From the NCBI GenBank assembly GCA_009760855.2, contig WPIO01000003.1, positions 10,681,001-10,745,000 on the forward strand: a stretch of DNA of 64,000 nt. The letters are read 5' to 3'. Each line of letters begins with the position of its first letter. The stretch's first letter is position 1. This stretch comes from Cristatella mucedo. Taxonomy: Eukaryota; Bryozoa; Phylactolaemata; Cristatellidae. Below are positions 1 through 16,692 of this stretch, in pieces. A model generated the notes under the pieces. It did not search any database. It was given only the letters and a program-made list of their open reading frames with translations, and had not been told where the DNA came from. A program made the translations under genes and the position numbers.

Positions 1-529
1 TCTGTGCAGACTCTCTGAATCTATTATGCATCTGTTGTGCGCTCTGCGTAGCAGACTTGTCACTGGCATGAATGAATCACTTCAGATATGTGCTGAGAGT
101 GCCAATGACGCGGATAATTTTCTGGAAAAGATTAAACAATTTGTTCGTCAAGTTGCTGTGCTTAGTCTCACTTATAATGGCTGCACGTGGACCTTAGCAA
201 GACCTATGGCTGCTTCTGAAGTTTGTCCACCCAAAACATGTATTCCTAGTCATGAGATTGAATGCATTGTGTGGAGCGATGAGGCGCATAGCAGTGAAAA
301 CACGGACATTTCTTTCGCACTGATTGGGTGGACTTGCAAGGAGCTTTGAATTTTTTTCTGCAAGCTAATCGTGCGATAGCTATATCTGCCAAATGCTATT
401 ACTTTAATCTAAAATAATCGCTGAAGAATGAGGCATGCTTTAAATATTACTCTACCTGTTCTTAGAGCCTCCGCCTGCGATCAGCCTGATGGAAATCATT
501 CTTGAATGTATCTACATTTATTTTTGAAG
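1..529 (+). other. ABCA intron, no recognised content
   Basis: This is sequence upstream of the first recognised ABCA exon. It has a 107-codon open frame at 26-349 with no family resemblance I can name and no consistent splice link to the ABCA frame. I read it as intron. Confidence 0.4.
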
Positions 530-5277
<4,748 letters not shown>

Positions 5278-5841
5278 TCTGACATCTGCTGCTGCGATGA
5301 CGAGGAGTTCGAGCTCGAGCTCGAACCAATCGTCTGTCGATGCGCGAGAGCGCGACGGCGGCGGCGGGGAGAGCCCGCAGACGAACCGCGAGGAGCTGGG
5401 AAACGATGGGCGTTGGCACAACTCGCTCGAGCGGAGACGGTGAGGCCTGATTACACCGACGAGATCCTGAGATCTCGGTAGCCGACGAAGACCGGACGCC
5501 TCTCGCGATGGCGAATCCGCTCCGCCAGCTCCGCTCTCTGCACTGTTTGAAATGACGAAACCGAACAGGATGCCATTAATTTGCGCCACCGCCAAGTGCA
5601 TTAGGCTGGTGTATCATTAAAAAAAATTGTGCCTAATTAACCTGCTTGCATTGTTAGTTTGGTGGCGGCTGACTGCTGAAAGTTGCGGCAGCGACCACTT
5701 ATTCAGAGCGCGGCGTTGCGCAGCGATGGAATTCGTACAGTTTGCACCGAAGTGCATTTAGTACAGTGGGTGAGCTTCGGTCCCGAAAACAAGCGAGTCA
5801 TGTAAAGTATGGGTGCAAGTAATTTTATTTAGCTTTAGATC

Positions 5842-5847
5842 AATAAA
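5842..5847 (+). other. Candidate polyadenylation signal of the ABCA gene
   Basis: A canonical AATAAA hexamer lies about 565 bp after the ABCA stop codon, in AT-richer sequence. It is the first such hexamer I noticed downstream on this strand. Its use is inferred from position only. Confidence 0.4.
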
Positions 5848-5899
5848 TAGCTTTTATGGATTTATGGACAGTGGGAATGTGCTACTACGTACGATATCT

Positions 5900-7640
5900 A
5901 GGAACGAAGCGATTGCGGCGAATTGCAGTTAAAATCCAATGCGGCTGCATTATTGAGAGATCCTTGTTCCTATTCACGATCAGAAGCTACGATCGTTATG
6001 CTCAAGTTCGAGGTAGTCGCAGAATCTTTTAGAATTTGATAATTTAAATATTATATATTTTGTGTTTCAAAATACTCACTTATCGTCACTTCTTCTTAAA
6101 GCCTTTGACTTCCTCATGCGTGCTGGACTAGCAAAAGTTACTAACCGCAGCTGCAGCCAGCTTCTCAATCGACGCTTTCTTAGTCCAAAAACATAACGCT
6201 CGTAACGGTGCTACTCCTAGTGCCCGACTCATGACAAATACCGCTGAAGTTGGCGCCACCACGAAACGCCGTCAGCGAGTCGTATTTGCTACCTCGATAC
6301 ACGCAGGTACCGGCCGACTGCAACGGAGCACGGCCACAACGACGAGCGCCCATACCTTAATGTAGCGAGTCCGTGTCCATAGCGTACAGAATTCTGTTTG
6401 ACAGCCTCGGCGGGCTGCGGGCTTCCACCACTACCACCACCCATTGCATGAGACTTGAAGCTCCACGCCCAGTGTAAACTCAACTGACTAGCTCGAAGCC
6501 CCCATAAAGCAGAGCTGACTGATTATTACATCACTGGGGCTGTTTATGCCATCAAAGCATAGACTATGACATAACCTGTTCATAAGTCATTATAACTCGG
6601 GAAATATGAGTAATATATAGGCGGCCAAAGTGTGAATAATTTAGTACACCGAGGTTTCTCTAGCTCAAAGTAGTGAGTGCACACTTGACCTCATCTCCGT
6701 GAGCTTTCCTTGCACAACAGCTCCTAGTTTTAGTCAACCAATTCACCCATCGACTGGTTTCATCTGCCTACTGTCAGAGTGTCAATTAGCTAGTGAACTG
6801 AGGGGAAAACAGCTGTTGGATCATACGCCTACCATTATTTGCAAGCCGGAGCCTTTACACCTACTGCGTGACCACGCGTCCAGGGTGCCTGCGCCTGTCG
6901 TGACCGCCAGCACTTTGGCTAGCCTAGCATTTCTGGAAATTGGTGCTAACTGTGGAAAGAGTCTATTATAAACTGCCATAAATCGACTTAAGGAATGTCA
7001 TGAGAATTTTTTCCGGTTAGTGTCAGAACCTAAGTATACATAGGTCTCATTCTTTGTCATTACATAGGAATGATTCATCTCTGCGTTCAATAATTCCTTC
7101 GCTAAAAATCTAGGTACTCAATTCAAACTTGTTTTGGGCTACCTCGAAGGAATGCAAGCAGTGTCCAGCGAAAACGAATAGTTAAATGAAGGCTTGAGCT
7201 ATAAAAATTAGTAGGAACTCATTATAAACTTGCTAGGTGTTGTGTTCTTCCAGATGATCCTCACACCCTGAGCATCTTATGAAGGTTGTATCATATAAAA
7301 GACGCTTGAACTCAAATGTGTTAGGTTTCATCCTTCATCTCACTTCAAATGCAATAGCGCCTTGATGAAAGGAAGGTTTGCATCCCATTGTATGAGTTTA
7401 ACCGCTAAGATAGTAGGCCACCTGAGACCAAAGGATAGCTGACGAAGTCATTAGTAGCGGCACTGAGCCTGTGCCGTTGAAATTTGGTAAAAGAAAATCC
7501 AACAGTGAAGTGGAAGTGCGGTGGAGGTGCAGCTTCAGAGACGCAGTGGTTTAGTTGTCAAAACAGAGCTTATATCGACACTTCAGCCTGGCGCATAACC
7601 AAAAGATTGCTCTAGTGAACTAAAAGAGACTTCGCCGTTT
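5900..7640. other. Intergenic, mostly featureless
   Basis: No exon, RNA gene or clear repeat boundary was recognised. Part of it, about 6240-6470, resembles a segment at about 28490-28690 (shared words such as gcaacgacgagcgc-like runs and the tctg-ttgacagc motif), so it is probably an old dispersed repeat. Confidence 0.35.
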
Positions 7641-7647
7641 TGAACAA

Positions 7648-7800
7648 TAATTATAATAATAATAATAATGATAATGATAATGCACTTGATAAAGCGCCCT
7701 CAGAGAGCTCAGTCTCTTCCTAGGCGCTTTACATTTCCTGCAAAGGGAATAGCGATTGAATCGTGAGTAATATCATGCTTGATAAGCATCATGAACAACG
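7648..7800 (-). repeat. LINE 3' end fragment, antisense
   Basis: An AAT/GAT-rich tail is followed by the complement of the LINE terminal hairpin (aaagcgccctcagagagctc...ctaggcgctttac). It is a 5'-truncated copy of the family seen at 36125-37342. Confidence 0.75.
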
Positions 7801-8021
7801 TGGTTAGGGGTGACATGCAATCTCGGTTCTGGCGATATTAATTCAGTGAAGTTAAAATACCACCCTGGGTGCTCGACGAACGTTTGCCGCCAAGCGAATT
7901 GCAGTTGAGAGACTAATTAAAAGCATATATACACTGGGGATACGCATACACGGAGATGATCCTTGGTAGAGCTTTTTCGTTTATAAAGCACGCCTGCCTT
8001 TGCATGGTCATAGCAGGCTGA

Positions 8022-8405
8022 ATGAAAGCGGGAATAGAATATAAAAAACTCCGAGAGTATTGCTATGACATGATGATTGCATCAAAACCTTCTAACTGTC
8101 GGGTATATTATACGGACAATATGCTTTTTGGGGTGTACACTAACAGAATGCACATTAAACCAGCTTTATTGAGCATGCTTAATTTGAATCCGGCCAAGTT
8201 CAGATTAGACAACTGCGGCCAGCTCAGCTGTGGTCTCAGAAGTTCACGTAGATATGATGATTTCGATGACAGAAGCAGTTCATACGGCACGAGCTGCGTA
8301 AATTATTTGCATGGCTCAAGAATGCCCGGCATGTTTATTGGATCCTTTCATAAATCGTATCGACCGAAGAAAGTCCCTGCTAAAAGTCTCTGCAAGTGCT
8401 TTTGA
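8022..8405 (+). other. 127-codon open reading frame, unassigned
   Basis: This is the longest non-repetitive open frame between the ABCA gene and the LINE cluster. The product would be basic, with Tyr and Cys scattered and a C-terminal KSLCKCF; no signal peptide, membrane span or family motif is visible. It lies between two antisense LINE 3' ends (7650 and 8600). It could be a chance ORF, part of a mobile element or a small lineage-specific gene. I do not recognise it. Confidence 0.15.
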
Positions 8406-8596
8406 AAATGATATTGCATTGCCCTGGCATTTTATAATCATCCATTAGCCAGATTTAGCCGAAGCTACTGCCTTTTTTGTTTGGGCCTCGGCCGAAAATA
8501 GATGGCGAAAGTGTGCTAGAAACTACGCGTCCTTGAAAGAAAACCACTCTTTAGTTAACCAACTCCAACTTCGGCCTATCTTTAGAATAATTGAAT

Positions 8597-9150
8597 AATA
8601 AAAATAAAAATAACACACTTGATAAAGCGCCACAGAGAACTCAATCTCTTTCTAGGCGTTTTACATTTGCTGCACAGAAAACACAAACGAATGGTTAGTG
8701 GTCGCATGATCAATAAACAACAAGAATAACATGGTGAGTGGTGGCATGCATAAGGTCAGCATGCAAGTATGGTTTGTGGCAACATGCACCGTGTCAGTAC
8801 GCATAAGCGCATAAAGGTCGAATCACAGGGACCCACTAAATTCTGCAATAAACAGATGCGTTTTCAGTTTCTTTTTAAATGTGCTCAAGGCAGGAGATGT
8901 CGTGACGCAAGTCGGAAGTGAATTCCAGGCTTTGGGAGAGTACGAACTAAAGGCACGGTCTCCAAAGGATTTGAGGTTTGTACGAGGTATAGGTAAACAG
9001 ATTTTGAAAAGCGGGTGGTACGATGCTTGGCCTGGTGGGTGAGTAGATCTGGTAGGTAGGCTGGAGCCAAAGAATGAAGCGACTTAGAAGTGAGCGACAA
9101 AACCTCGAATTCGATGCGTTGCTTGACTGGTAACCAGTGCAGGTCTGTTT
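8597..9150 (-). pseudogene. LINE 3' fragment with C-terminal ORF remnant
   Basis: Minus strand. The terminal hairpin and A-rich tail are at 8597-8660, followed by 3' UTR. Between 8885 and 9150 lies a decayed reverse-transcriptase C-terminal stretch (LAPAYLPDLL, HQAKHRTTRFS). The same protein words occur at 36765-37088, which shows one family. It is frameshifted and 5'-truncated, so not functional. Confidence 0.8.
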
Positions 9151-9359
9151 ACGAAGTTCCTAACTTATGAATTGTATTATAAAGAGCTCAACATCTGAAG
9201 ACTATTTACAGTCTCTTGTATCATATATCCTAAATTGTCTTCTGTCTTCTTTACTGGCGGACAAACTTAGTCTAGCCATAACTCGGGTCTTTGATGCTTC
9301 TCTGGATAAAGGAGTTGTTCCAAAGTCTTTCAAATAGGCTATTTTTTACCAATACTTAG

Positions 9360-9790
9360 CAAAGTTCTTACGTTGACCCACAAGGCCCGCCAGGGCTTGG
9401 CTCCTTCGTTACTAGCTGAACTGTTGCACCAGTTTCAGCCATCTCGTGCCCTCAGGTCGTGTACGGACAATAAATTAGCTGTTCCACTCCTCCGCTTAAA
9501 GACCGTTGGCGACAGAAGCTTTAGCTTTTCAGGTCCTACACTGTGGAGCTCGCTTCCACGATTCTGACGAAACGACAACTAATCTCCTGTTGCCATCTAT
9601 GGCTCACCCTTTCCAGCTGTCCTGAGCTGCTACCTTCACGCCACTCACTACCTCAACTGCTCTCCTGACCCTGCTAGGCTTCCTACTTTTTCTTTGTTGC
9701 GTGGGATGAAGTCTGTTGGCTACTGAATGCGTACCGAAAGCCGCTTAGGTTATGAGTGCGCTATACAAAACTCTCCTTCGTAACACCACA
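9360..9790 (+). pseudogene. LINE reverse-transcriptase C-terminal fragment (second family)
   Basis: The frame 9373-9567 reads LTHKARQGLAPSLLAELL, then LKTVGDRSFSFSGPTLWSSLP, the typical C-terminal end of CR1/L2/Rex-type non-LTR retrotransposon ORF2. It differs from the HQAKHRTTRFS family. A second copy of the same end is at 11055-11280. Confidence 0.75.
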
Positions 9791-9959
9791 TAGTCTTTGT
9801 GGCTTTGTGGAGTTACAGACAGAGATACATTGCATTACTTACCTAAACTGCCTGAATTTGATTCAGAGGTCACCGCAAACTATCACCCCTTTGTCTTTCT
9901 TCTTCCTTTTTTTGAAGATTCTCTAAAACTGTGTCGCTTAGCAGCTTGTGGAACAAATT

Positions 9960-11280
9960 GACAGCAATTAATCCTGAGACACGTTTCAGTCGGAATTCAT
10001 GTGAAGTCATTCTACTTAAACTGCTTTCCTCTATATGACCAACGACATCCTGAGCAGCAACGATGGTGGAAGGATCGCCACCCTGGACCTGTTCGACGTA
10101 TCAGCTGCGTTTGACACGATTGACCCCGATATCCGATTTTAAAGATTTAATCAGCGATTGGTCTAGCAGATAAGGCTGTGGCGTCGTTCAAATCGTATTT
10201 GTCCGATCGTGTTCAATCGTTGTCGTAAGTTAGTCAGGTCTCATCCACCAGACTAATCACCTGCGCAGTTTCACGCGGGTCCGTTCTCGGTCCCTTGCTA
10301 TTCGCCATTTATACCGAGCCTCTCGGAAAAGTTATTCGGGCGGATTGGATCGGCTAGAGAATCTGTGCAGATGATGCTCAGCTCATGTTTGTCATTTAAA
10401 CAATCTGTAGTCCACTGCAGCGAATTATAAACTTATTGCCTGCCTTCCGGACATTGTGTCTTGGATTTCGACCAATGTCTTATACTGATGATAAAGCCGA
10501 CCTTCTATTCATAGGACAGCCAAGCGTCGTTTGGCTAGACCTGCAGACTTTGCTCTTCTAGCTGATGACGCCGAGGTGCGAGAGTTATCGTGTGCTCAAA
10601 ATATAATGCTCCTCTTTAATAACTGCTTAAAGTTTGTTAGCTTTCTAATTAGGACAGTTTCCAGAGCTGATCATCGTGTTCAATATAATTCATTTGTATA
10701 ACTCCCCTAGAGAGCTTAATCTCTATGCAGGCGCTTCACGTATGCCTTGGGGCTCGAGCCCGTGCCCTCAGCCCGGCCTTAGTCAGGGCGAGTACCTTAA
10801 CCGCTGGACCAATCCCATTTTAAGATTAAGGACTGTCTACCACGATGGCTGACTAAGAATTTTGCTGGCTCCCTGGTTCTGTCTAGGCAGCACTACTATA
10901 CTCCTGCTTTTGCTGCGCTACCGAAAAAGCCCTTAAGCCTCTGAAGCTGTTGACGAATATGGCAGCAACGCCCAGAGCTAACAAATCCCAGAGGTTCGGC
11001 TACGTGTCTCCTTTTCACTGGTGGAGCTGCCTCCGCTTCCGTTCGATCAATGCATACAGGACAAAGTTCTTACTCTGACCCACAAGGCCCGCCCCCCCCC
11101 GCTTGGCCTCTTCGTACCTAGCTGACCCGCTGCACCAGTTTCAGCCTCCTCGTGACCTCAGGTCCTCCACAGGTTTGAATTAGCTGCTCTATCGCTACGC
11201 CTAAAGACCGTTGGCGACAGAAGTTTTTGCTCTGCAGGTCCTAGACTGTGGAACTCACTTCCACAACTCATGCAGTGTCA
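9960..11280 (+). pseudogene. Decayed LINE with RT catalytic remnants, split by a SINE
   Basis: Near 10071-10120 the + strand encodes an RT motif A-like DVSAAFDTID. Near 10270-10320 is GSVLGPLLFAIYT, and near 10371 ADDAQ where YADD is expected (first residue changed to Cys). The C-terminal end is at 11055-11280. There are many frameshifts. A minus-strand SINE sits inside at about 10683-10815. By family the product was an RNA-dependent DNA polymerase used for target-primed retrotransposition; this copy is dead. Confidence 0.75.
10683..10815 (-). repeat. tRNA-derived SINE, family 2, minus orientation
   Basis: Read on the minus strand it has GGTCCAGCGGTTAAGG (A-box-like), a GGGCTCGAGCCC B-box region, then the hairpin tail ending near (att). 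It is nested in the LINE at 9960-11280. A clean copy lies at 31782-31920. Confidence 0.75.
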
Positions 11281-11282
11281 GC

Positions 11283-12520
11283 TCACATAAGCACATAAAA
11301 GATTAATCACAGAGACCCACTAAATGCTGTGATAAATAGATGAGTTTTCGAGACGTCGAGACTCAAGTCGGGAGTGAGTTCCAAGGTTTTGGAGCATACG
11401 AACTAAAGGCGCGATCTCCAAAGGATTTGAGGCTTGTACGAGGTATAGATAAACGATTGGATTCCGAAAATCTGGTTGTACGATGCTTAGCCTGGTGGGG
11501 AGCAGATCTGATGGGCAGCTTCAGTGGAGTGCTTCCGCTTGAACCCCGATTGAAACTTTTCTGAAATTGTTTTCTTTTCAATGTCTGCTACCAACCGTTT
11601 TTCGAGAATCGGACAAAAAAGAAGGGAAACCGTGGGCAATAGTTTGTAAGGACTTCTGTATCCAATCCAGGTTTTTTAAAGTATCGGTCTAACGATGGCT
11701 AACTTGAAGGACTCGGATACGAGTTCTTTTTCTGAAGAAACATTAAAAATCTGTGTTATGGCTGGTCTAAGTTTGCCTGCGAGTGAAAACCACAGAGATG
11801 ATGGTATAGGATCTTCAATAGACGAGCTCTTTTTACTATGCCTTGTTAAGGTAGCCACATTGCAAGCAGAAACCTCGAAAAATCTTTTTAAGTACTGTCA
11901 TTTGTTGTGATTCAGTGATTGCTTCAGTCGGAGGGGGCTTTGTGAAGGTACAAATGGCTGAAAACTTTTCGGCCGAGCTGCTAATGTCTGGGGAGCGAGA
12001 CCTTTTAGTACGGGCCACCAAGCTATTTACCGTCTTATAAATCTGTTTTGGGTCTGACTTGCAGGACTTCAGTTTTTGAGGTAAAAAAGAACCCCTGGCT
12101 TTTCTAAGCTAGAGTCGATAGAAGTTTTTGAAATTGGCTAGATCTTCATCAGAACCAGACTCCTTAAAGCGGCGTTCAAGCCTGAGCTTAGCATGGTGCA
12201 GCTTTTGAACTTCTTTTCGTAAATTGAAAGGAATCTCCACGAATCTGCAAACGGACAGAATGTGCGGGAGCATGTTCGTCGAGGGCGCTCCTGAGTGTCA
12301 TGTTCACTGCATCAGTGAGGGTATTAAGGCTGTCGGTAGAGTCTTGGAGCAGATCAAAAAGACCTGCCTTACATACATATTTTAAAAATTTGTCGTAGTC
12401 AATGCTTCTTAAGTTGCGTCGCTGGACAGACTCGACATTACCCCCTGTATGCACAACGGAGCAGGAACAGTAAACGAGACCGAGCAACGATCCGAGAGGG
12501 TCAGTGGGCACACAGCAAGT
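11283..12520 (-). pseudogene. Internally deleted LINE ORF2 remnant
   Basis: Minus strand. 12188-12511 encodes RRNLRSIDYDKF and ALDEHAPAHSV, the linker between endonuclease and RT in CR1/L2-type ORF2. 11676-11858 encodes DPIPSSL and SFKLAIVRPIL, the start of RT. 11363-11500 jumps straight to the C-terminal HQAKHRTTRFSES and LKSFGDRAFSSYAP. The RT catalytic core (YADD region) is missing, so this is an internally deleted, inactive copy. It meets a LINE of the opposite strand at about 11280, tail to tail. Confidence 0.8.
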
Positions 12521-12764
12521 TCAGTGGGTGGATGAGTTTTGCTAGATTGTATGCTAATTAAATTGGTACACGCGTAATCGGCACCGTGACGTTAACGTTG
12601 GATTACGACCTCAAATTTGGCTATTTGGTAAAATTCCTTACGTCCTTCCTTACGTCTCCTTTCAGAAGTGTTTTGAATACCTTGGCTTCATACTTGTACC
12701 CATTCATTAGCAGCTATGCCAAATTTCATGCTTCTAACCAGTAAGTGTAAAAAATCCTCTAGTT

Positions 12765-12950
12765 CAGTGGTTCTCAACCTTCCGAATGCCGAAATCCTTT
12801 AATACAGTTCCTCATGTTGTGGCCACCCCAACTATAAAATTATTGTATGGAAAATGTGTAAATGCGTGTTTTCCGACGGTCGTAGGCGACCCCTGTGAAA
12901 GGGTCGTTCGACTCCCAAAGGGGTCGCGACACGCAGGTTGAGAACCACTG
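12765..12950. mobile_element. SPIN-type hAT miniature transposon (186 bp)
   Basis: The element starts CAGTGGTTCTCAACCT and ends with its exact complement, giving 16-bp perfect terminal inverted repeats. It is flanked on both sides by CTCTAGTT (12757-12764 and 12951-12958), a perfect 8-bp target duplication as made by hAT transposases. Sub-terminal words (CCTTTAATACAGTTCCTCATG, split here as aatacagttcctcatgttg; GGTCGCGAC; GAAAGGGTCGTTCGAC) match the SPIN (Space Invaders) consensus as I remember it. The transposase gene is absent, so it is a non-autonomous deletion derivative. The only open frame over it is a shadow. Confidence 0.9.
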
Positions 12951-15324
12951 CTCTAGTTGAAGCCAGACGCGGCGGCGTCCCCCTACGGTGACGCAATCCG
13001 CCTTTGGCGACACGTGCGAGAAGATTGGCAAAGCTAAGAGAAAGACAAATTAGAAGTGAAATTCGCTAAAAAGTAACGAATTCGCATCTCACCTATTGCA
13101 ACCGCTTGCTTCTTCTGCGAACCTCTCGACGCTCGTACTCGGAGACTCAGTCGCCCGCTAAGCTGGCTGCTGCTTGTCAACAGACAGTGCGGATCTCGTT
13201 GACGAGATACGGCGAGATGCGAAGGCTGACATGGAAGCGCTGCTAGGCCTGCGGGGTGCTCGCACGGTGGGTTTCATCCATCCACTTGTCAGAAAGACGT
13301 ACACAAATTCGCCAAAAGCAGCCATTATTAGCAACCCGTACGTTTATTGCACAGCAACTGTCTACTGAGCTACGAAGAAGTTCGCGATGTTTAGCTCGCT
13401 GTCAAAACCAATTTTTTTGGTCGACTCGACGTCGGCGCAGCGCTGGCCCTCGCGGCCCTCGTTCAGCTTGCCGCGACCCGAATTTCACGGAAAAAACACA
13501 ACAACGAACTTGATTCGCTTCATCGCGCGTCGCTTTGTTCCGCTCTTCTCAGACTGCGGAAGCAAGCCGCGCACGAGTAGCTCGCCAGCTCCCTTCAGCC
13601 GGTCATGCGGGCTTCCGCTGCGGCGTTCGCGGCACGCGAACTTCCGGCGCCACGCTCGCCGAGCTGCGCTGCCTCTCGAGCTAGCCCGGCGCCGGCGCGC
13701 GCGAGGCCCGCGCGACCGAGCGTGCCGCGGCGGCGACCGCTGCGCGAGAGAACTGCCTGCCGACGAGAGCGAGCGCTTGCTCTCGCGCTCGCGTGCGGCT
13801 GCCGGCAAGCTTAAAGCAACGCGAAGGAAGATGCAAGCGGCGCGCGCCAGCGGGTCGAGTCGAGTTGCGCTTAGTGCTCGCCGTAGGCTTTCTGGAAAGA
13901 AGGCTCTCTGGCTTGCACGTACGTCGGCCTGTCTTCCATCGGCTGGTCGGTCAATGCCGCCGGCGCGGCTCCTTGAAAAGAAAAAGACAAATATGGCTGC
14001 CTGCCGCGGCGGCCACAGCTCCGAAGCTCCGCGCGTCGCCCGGCCTCGCGAGCGCCCTGCGTCCGGCCAGCGATTATAAGCGCTAGACGGTCCCGCACCC
14101 AGACGCGCGGCCCTACGGCTGTTGCGCCCCCAATCGGCCGCTATAAGACTTTGGTTCTCCAGCGGCAAAGCAGCGTTAGAAAGCGGCCAAGACGAAAAGG
14201 CCAACGACGACGCAAAACTGTCAGCGTCGGCGAGCGGCTCAGCGCGCGTCAACCGTCGGTGCCAGCGCCACGATGTGGCCTCGGCTGCCGCTACAGAAAT
14301 GATGGCGACAAGCTAGCCAAGAAGAGGTCTTGTGCGCATGTCATCGCCATCACGTGGTCCCCCAGCCGACGTTCCGTCCGCACAACGGGCGAGCTCAGTG
14401 GGGGGGGGCACGTGACCTATCCTTGCCGCTCAATTCGCCTCTTGCCTGTGCGTCGGCGTGTACGCGCGCTCTCCACGCTCTTTCTCTCTTATCACCACGT
14501 GCTCTGGAGTAGCACACACGACGGCTTCGACTACCAGTAAGTACGCCCGCGCATTTCATCTGCTTCGCCAGCGTACAGTACAGCCGTCGTCGTTACTATC
14601 ACGCGTTGGTGTGGCCGTCGCCATCTATCGTTATTCTTCGTCGTGCCGCTGCCGCGCGCGCGAACTACTTCAGTCTAACGGAAGCACTCTCCAACGGAAC
14701 CGAACTGTTCCCAGCGGGCAGGGGGCGGAGAGACGCCCGCCGGCCTGCAGGGGCAGTTCGAGCAGCTTCCCACCACGTCCTCGAGGGCTGACGCGGGGTG
14801 ACGTCGAGCGCGTCCGCTCGCTCGAGCTCGTTTGATGGCGAAATGCTTCCGTTGCGCCCTGCTAGCGGAATGCGAATGGCTGGTGCGGAGCAGCAGTCCG
14901 GCGGATGCACCATGCCCAACTTAGCAGCAATTAGGGTGCCGTAACAGACGCGCGAGCTGACACGCGTTAAAGTCATTATCCGGACCTAGCCTAATTAGCG
15001 CCAGTTGCTGGCTACTGAATTTCACTGCAGAGCGCAGAATCGGAGATATGGACTCTCGTGCTCTCGGGACACTTCGCTGGACGCTGAACCGGACGGCACG
15101 TCACTTCCGCTCCCCCTTCCGAGATTTAGCCGAGCGCTAGCAAAGTCGAAGTCTGCTGCGTTCCTCGTTGAAAAGTCGCATATCCGAACTACGCGTGTAA
15201 TGCTGGGCGGTCTTTCTCTTCAGAATTTGATTACGCGACAGCTCTGTTCGGTGCAATTGTACAGCGCACTGTGTTCGTCCTCCGGTTCTCTACAGGTGGA
15301 CCTTACAATGCAGCGCTGCAGTGC

Positions 15325-15572
15325 TGTTAAAAACACAAGCGGCCACAGCTGGGCGCCGAAAGAGGCAGTTTATTGTAGGCCGGCTAGTGGCGGTTACTGC
15401 GCAAGCGCTTAACGAGGCGCGTACCAGTCTGTCGGAGTTAACTAAGCGAACTTCCGAACCCCGAGTATAAAGCCTATTCTATGCCTACGTCACTAGCGAC
15501 GGTCCCGACCCCAAAGGCGGACCGCTACAGCACTATAAAATACGAGCGGCTAACTGAGTAGCCGGTATAACA
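15325..15572 (-). repeat. Possible solo LTR, minus orientation
   Basis: The segment starts TGTTA and ends TAACA on the + strand. Read on the minus strand it has a CTTTATACTCG TATA-like box, then an AATAAA further on, the order expected in an LTR. No matching target duplication was seen, and no second copy was found in the window, so this is tentative. Confidence 0.3.
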
Positions 15573-15699
15573 CAACTTCGCAGTCTAAATAATAATAAGC
15601 TGTTCGTCGCCGTAGGTTCGTACTCTCGTGCTCTCGAACCGTAGTCTCTCGCATCAACTGCAGAAGCTGCGGCGGAATTATTTTACTAAAAAGAAATTC

Positions 15700-15895
15700 T
15701 TTGCCTGTTCCTGTCTCTTGCCTCGGCTCTATGCCTATGCTTGTCCTTCTCTCTCTATCACTTGCCTGTACCTCTCCTTCTCTCTCCGTCTCTTGCTTGG
15801 CCCTATCTTTCTCTCCCCGTCTCTTGCCTGTACCTGTCTTTCTCTCCCCGTCTCTTGCCTGTCCCTGTCCTTGTGTGCCTGTCTCTTGCATTAGG
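15700..15895 (+). repeat. Pyrimidine-rich minisatellite, unit about 31 bp
   Basis: About six imperfect units of the type GTCTCTTGCCTGTACC-TGTCTTTCTCTCCCC follow in tandem. The open frames over them in several phases are repeat artefacts. Confidence 0.8.
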
Positions 15896-16289
15896 CTCTC
15901 GCGGCAATGCCTGGGGAGCAGGTGCTCGTCTGGGCTTCGACTGACGAGCATAATGGACGACACGGCACCTTGTCTTCGAGGGCGACAGCGATTGAGCCTT
16001 AAGTTGGCGCACTCAATTATTGTTGACGTCGCTCTGGATCGCAGGCTAGCTTGAGTACGCGGCCCGACTATCATTACTGAGTGGACTGTGGATAGCCGCG
16101 CTCAAAGATTGTGGTGGCACGCACGCTGCAGCAAAGCAGCGCGATTTCGCCGAAGGCCTGAGCACTGGCACATGCGCCTGCTAGTTACGGGCTTTCACTC
16201 TGTCTTTAAATCCTCTCAAGACAGGGCAGCCGCTGTCACGCTCTACGTTAGCATAGCGGCTATCTAGTACCACCTGCACAGTCTGCTAT

Positions 16290-16490
16290 CAGAGAAATAG
16301 AGAAAAAAGTTCTGAATATGAATAAAAGGGAAAGTAAGGTGTCTGGTAGAAAGATAGACAGGGAGAAACGAGACAGAGACAGACAGAACGAGGCAGAGAG
16401 AAAGAGAGAGGGAGAATGGGAGATAGGGAGAGAGAAAGATTGAGAGAAAGAGAAAGAGTGAGAAAGGAAGAAAGAGAGAGAGAGAGAGCA
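16290..16490 (+). repeat. Purine-rich (GA/GACA) low-complexity tract
   Basis: An irregular GAGA/GACAGA/GAAAGA run. Minus-strand frames give Leu/Ser/Phe repeats, with no coding value. Confidence 0.85.
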
Positions 16491-16519
16491 ATCGATTAGG
16501 CTATAGAGAGTGATAGTGA

Positions 16520-16692
16520 GCCGTGATGGCACACTAGATAAGGTGGTTGCAGTTCGCGACCCCGGTCCGAAGTCCTGCGTTCGAATCCTGCGGTGGGCAA
16601 TCCTTTATTGGCACTGCAAGTGATGGAAACAGCCATAAAGGCTCTTCTGTTGCTATAAAAAGAGGCTGTTAAGTCAGCTAGTATTTTTTAGG
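16520..16692 (+). repeat. tRNA-derived SINE, family 1
   Basis: The head (GTGATGGCACACTAGATAAGG, a B box CGTTCGAATCC) and the body (GGTGGGCAATCCTTTATTGG ... AGGCTGTTAAGTCAGCTAG then T-run) match copies at 24499 and 27414. It lies just 3' (minus sense) of exon 3 of the PDZ gene. Confidence 0.85.

Larger units (their letters stand above)
12960..16510. other. Intergenic, partly GC-rich; no gene recognised
   Basis: 13400-14900 is very rich in G, C and CpG, so long open frames occur on both strands (to 255 codons at 13485-14252 minus); they overlap each other and encode low-complexity Arg/Ala/Ser. No splice-consistent exon was recognised. The CpG density could mark a promoter, but no transcript start is evident. 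Sub-features are listed separately. Confidence 0.4.

Noticed and set aside
13174-13265. Possible + strand exon (DLVDEIRRDAKADMEALLGL) between an AACAG acceptor and a GTGGGT donor
   Set aside because: Helical-looking, but with no family match, neighbouring exon or phase check; too little to call.
13387-14252. Overlapping 230- and 255-codon frames on opposite strands
   Set aside because: High GC removes stop codons; both are Arg/Ala/Ser-rich, with no domain or splice context.
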